A DNA stretch of 6,674 nt from an uncultured Ruminococcus sp. Lineage in GTDB: Bacteria; Bacillota; Clostridia; Oscillospirales; CAG-272. The notes beneath the pieces were generated by a model that was given only the letters and a program-made list of their open reading frames with translations, searched no databases and was not told where the DNA came from. The translations under genes were made by a program, and so were the position numbers. This document shows, one piece after another, positions 5,108 through 6,674 of the stretch. The DNA is taken from the NCBI GenBank assembly GCA_902778985.1, contig CACYZS010000117.1:1-6674 (forward strand). Direction: 5' to 3'. Position 1 is the first letter of the stretch. Each line of letters starts with the position of its first letter.

Positions 5108-6568
5108 ATGAAACTGCAAAAACCCCCGATGGCGCCAGAGGGCGTCAAAACGGGGGAAAAACGGCCGCATTTCTGGCGTCGGTTCTTTCTGCCCCGGTAT
5201 ATGGTGCCGGATAGCAAGAAACTGGGGGACGATTTCGGCACCAAGCAGATCTACAAGACCTTCCTGCTCCTGGCGTGGCCGGCGCTCGCGGAACAGGTGC
5301 TGACCGGCGTTATCAACTTCGTCGATACGCTGATGGTGAGCGCGGTTTCGGAGACGGCGGTGCCGGCGATCGGGTTGACCATTCAGCCGCGCATGATCTT
5401 TCAGGTGGTGCTGGTGGCGATCGCGACGGCGGTGACCGCGGTGGTCGCGCGACGGAAGGGGCAGGGCGACCGCGAGGGCGCCAACCGGGTGCTCGGGGCG
5501 ATGCTGCCGATCGTGGTGGGGCTCGCCGCGACCTTCTTCGTGGTCTCGTGGTTCTTCGCGACGCCGATCCTGAAGTTTATCGGGGCGCAAGAGGATACCA
5601 TCGAGTACGCGACCCAGTATTACCGGATCACGATGTTCGGGTTGATCTTCCTCGGGGTGTCCTTAACTCTGAACGGTGCGCAGCGCGGGAGCGGGAATAC
5701 CCGGATCGCCATGATCACGACGGTCACGGCGAACCTGGTCAACTGCCTGTTCAACGCCTTACTGATCCACGGGTTGTGGATCTTTCCGCGGCTCGAGGTC
5801 GCCGGCGCCGCCATCGCGACGGTCGCGGGACAGTTTACCGCGATGGTCATCAGTATCGCGTCGGTGCGGCGGAAGAACGGGTATCTGTTCCTGAAAGCGT
5901 CGCTCCTCTTCAAGATCGAGCGTAAGGTGGTCGGCCCGGTCTTCTTCGTGATGAGCGGGGCGCTGTTCGAGCAACTGTTCCTCCGGATCGGGTTTTTCGC
6001 GTTCGCGAAACAGGTCGCCGGGCTCGGGACGATGGATTTCGCGGCGCATCAGGACTGTATGACGATCCTGAACCTGTCGTTTACCGTCGGGGACGGGTTG
6101 GCGATGGCGTCGTCGGCGCTGGTCGGGCAGAGCCTCGGGCAGAAACGACCGGATCGCGCGCTGGTCTTCGGGAAGGTGGCGCAGCGGATCGGACTGGGGT
6201 TTGCCGCCGTGCTCTGCGCGCTCTTCTCGATCTTCCGGCACCAGATCATCGATTGGTTCACAAATGACCCCGGGGTGTTGGAAAAGGGCGCGAACGTCAT
6301 GCTGCTGATCGCCGTGATCCTTCTCTTCCAGATCCAACAGGTGCTTTTCGGCGGGACGCTCCGCGGCGCGGGCGATACGCGGTATATGGCGGTCGTCTCC
6401 CTGCTTACCATCGGTACCCTGCGCCCCGGTCTTACCTTCGTTCTGATGCGCTTCACCTCGCTCGGGCTCTACGGCGCCTGGCTCGCCGTACTGACCGACC
6501 AGATCATTCGCGCGCTCTTCGCCGGCATACGGTTCTATCGCGGCAAATGGGCGAAAATCAAGTTATAA
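5108..6568 (+). CDS. MATE-family multidrug/metabolite efflux transporter
   Basis: The 486-residue polytopic membrane protein resembles the MATE family, which exports cationic drugs or metabolites by H+ or Na+ antiport. About 12 hydrophobic segments start near residue 50. The two-fold internal symmetry of the family is visible: RGSGNTR (193-199) in the first half corresponds to RGAGDTR (419-425) in the second, and VARRKGQGDREGA (113-125) corresponds to VGQSLGQKRPDRA (339-351). VDTLMVSAVSETAVPAIGLT (72-91) is the typical region after the first membrane helix, and NLVNCLFNALLI (209-220) lies after the first RGxGxTR motif. A basic, soluble extension of about 45 residues precedes the first membrane segment, longer than usual; the ribosome binding site supports it. 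The stop codon abuts the second three-hairpin element. The substrate cannot be told from sequence. Confidence 0.95.
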   Translation: MKLQKPPMAPEGVKTGEKRPHFWRRFFLPRYMVPDSKKLGDDFGTKQIYKTFLLLAWPALAEQVLTGVINFVDTLMVSAVSETAVPAIGLTIQPRMIFQVVLVAIATAVTAVVARRKGQGDREGANRVLGAMLPIVVGLAATFFVVSWFFATPILKFIGAQEDTIEYATQYYRITMFGLIFLGVSLTLNGAQRGSGNTRIAMITTVTANLVNCLFNALLIHGLWIFPRLEVAGAAIATVAGQFTAMVISIASVRRKNGYLFLKASLLFKIERKVVGPVFFVMSGALFEQLFLRIGFFAFAKQVAGLGTMDFAAHQDCMTILNLSFTVGDGLAMASSALVGQSLGQKRPDRALVFGKVAQRIGLGFAAVLCALFSIFRHQIIDWFTNDPGVLEKGANVMLLIAVILLFQIQQVLFGGTLRGAGDTRYMAVVSLLTIGTLRPGLTFVLMRFTSLGLYGAWLAVLTDQIIRALFAGIRFYRGKWAKIKL

Positions 6569-6652
6569 GGGGTACGCCGACTTTCTTGTAAGAAAGTCGG
6601 GCAAAGAACTTCATTAGGGAATGAAGTTAGCGCAACTCGTGCCTCGTTGCGC
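6569..6652 (+). repeat. Three-hairpin 3'-end element, copy 2 (after the MATE gene)
   Basis: This copy starts with GGGGTACG on the base after the MATE TAA. It contains hairpin A at 6578-6599 (CGACTTTCTT with AAGAAAGTCG), hairpin B at 6608-6627 (identical to copy 1) and hairpin C at 6630-6652 (GCGCAAC/GTTGCGC). It equals copy 1 in length (84 bases) and in its position relative to the stop codon. A further inverted repeat, 6654-6660 with 6666-6672, follows at the window edge and may be a fourth hairpin or the start of something cut off. No T-run is visible before the end. Confidence 0.85.
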
Positions 6653-6674
6653 GGGCGGTCAGCCCGACTGCCGG

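Noticed and set aside
326..6652. The two 84-base elements as terminal inverted repeats of a transposon carrying the whole segment
   Set aside because: There is no transposase or integrase, the cargo is core chromosomal genes, and each copy sits exactly at a gene end with compensated stem changes. A 3'-end module explains the inverted orientation simply, because the two host genes point in opposite directions.

Overview
The window looks like a chromosomal segment of a GC-rich, spore-forming member of the Clostridia (Bacillota), possibly an uncultured gut lineage. The evidence is the spoVAC-spoVAD-spoVAE order without spoVAA or spoVAB, an AlaRS of Firmicutes type with a four-Cys insert, strong AGGAGG-type ribosome binding sites, and a TTGACA/TATAAT promoter in an otherwise GC-rich sequence. 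The lineage is an inference from gene content only.

Layout. Bases 1-409 hold no credible gene. They contain two consecutive strings of short, near-perfect hairpins. In the first, hairpins are separated by a 5-base linker (ATTCA). In the second they are separated by a 7-base linker (ATATCGA), and the string ends in a rightward rho-independent terminator (245-279). Bases 280-325 show nothing definite. Bases 326-409 are a three-hairpin element that begins directly after the spoVAE stop codon. Bases 410-2205 are a leftward sporulation operon, spoVAC-spoVAD-spoVAE, which encodes the dipicolinic-acid (DPA) transport machinery of the forespore inner membrane. spoVAD and spoVAE are intact and closely coupled. 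spoVAC is broken by an internal deletion that also shifts the frame. Bases 2206-2384 are the divergent intergenic region; they carry a perfect housekeeping promoter for alaS and a small hairpin in its leader. Bases 2385-5003 are an intact alaS with its own terminator (5010-5043). Bases 5108-6568 are a MATE-family efflux transporter. Its stop codon is again followed directly by the same three-hairpin element (6569-6652).

How it fits together. alaS is a housekeeping gene and the MATE gene a separate exporter; neither has an obvious functional link to the spoVA operon beyond adjacency. The unusual content is non-coding: hairpin strings with constant linkers but unrelated stem sequences, and a repeated 84-base 3'-end element whose two copies differ by compensated base-pair changes. 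The spoVAC lesion is the other point of note, because it would be expected to affect DPA loading of spores if it is real and no second copy exists.
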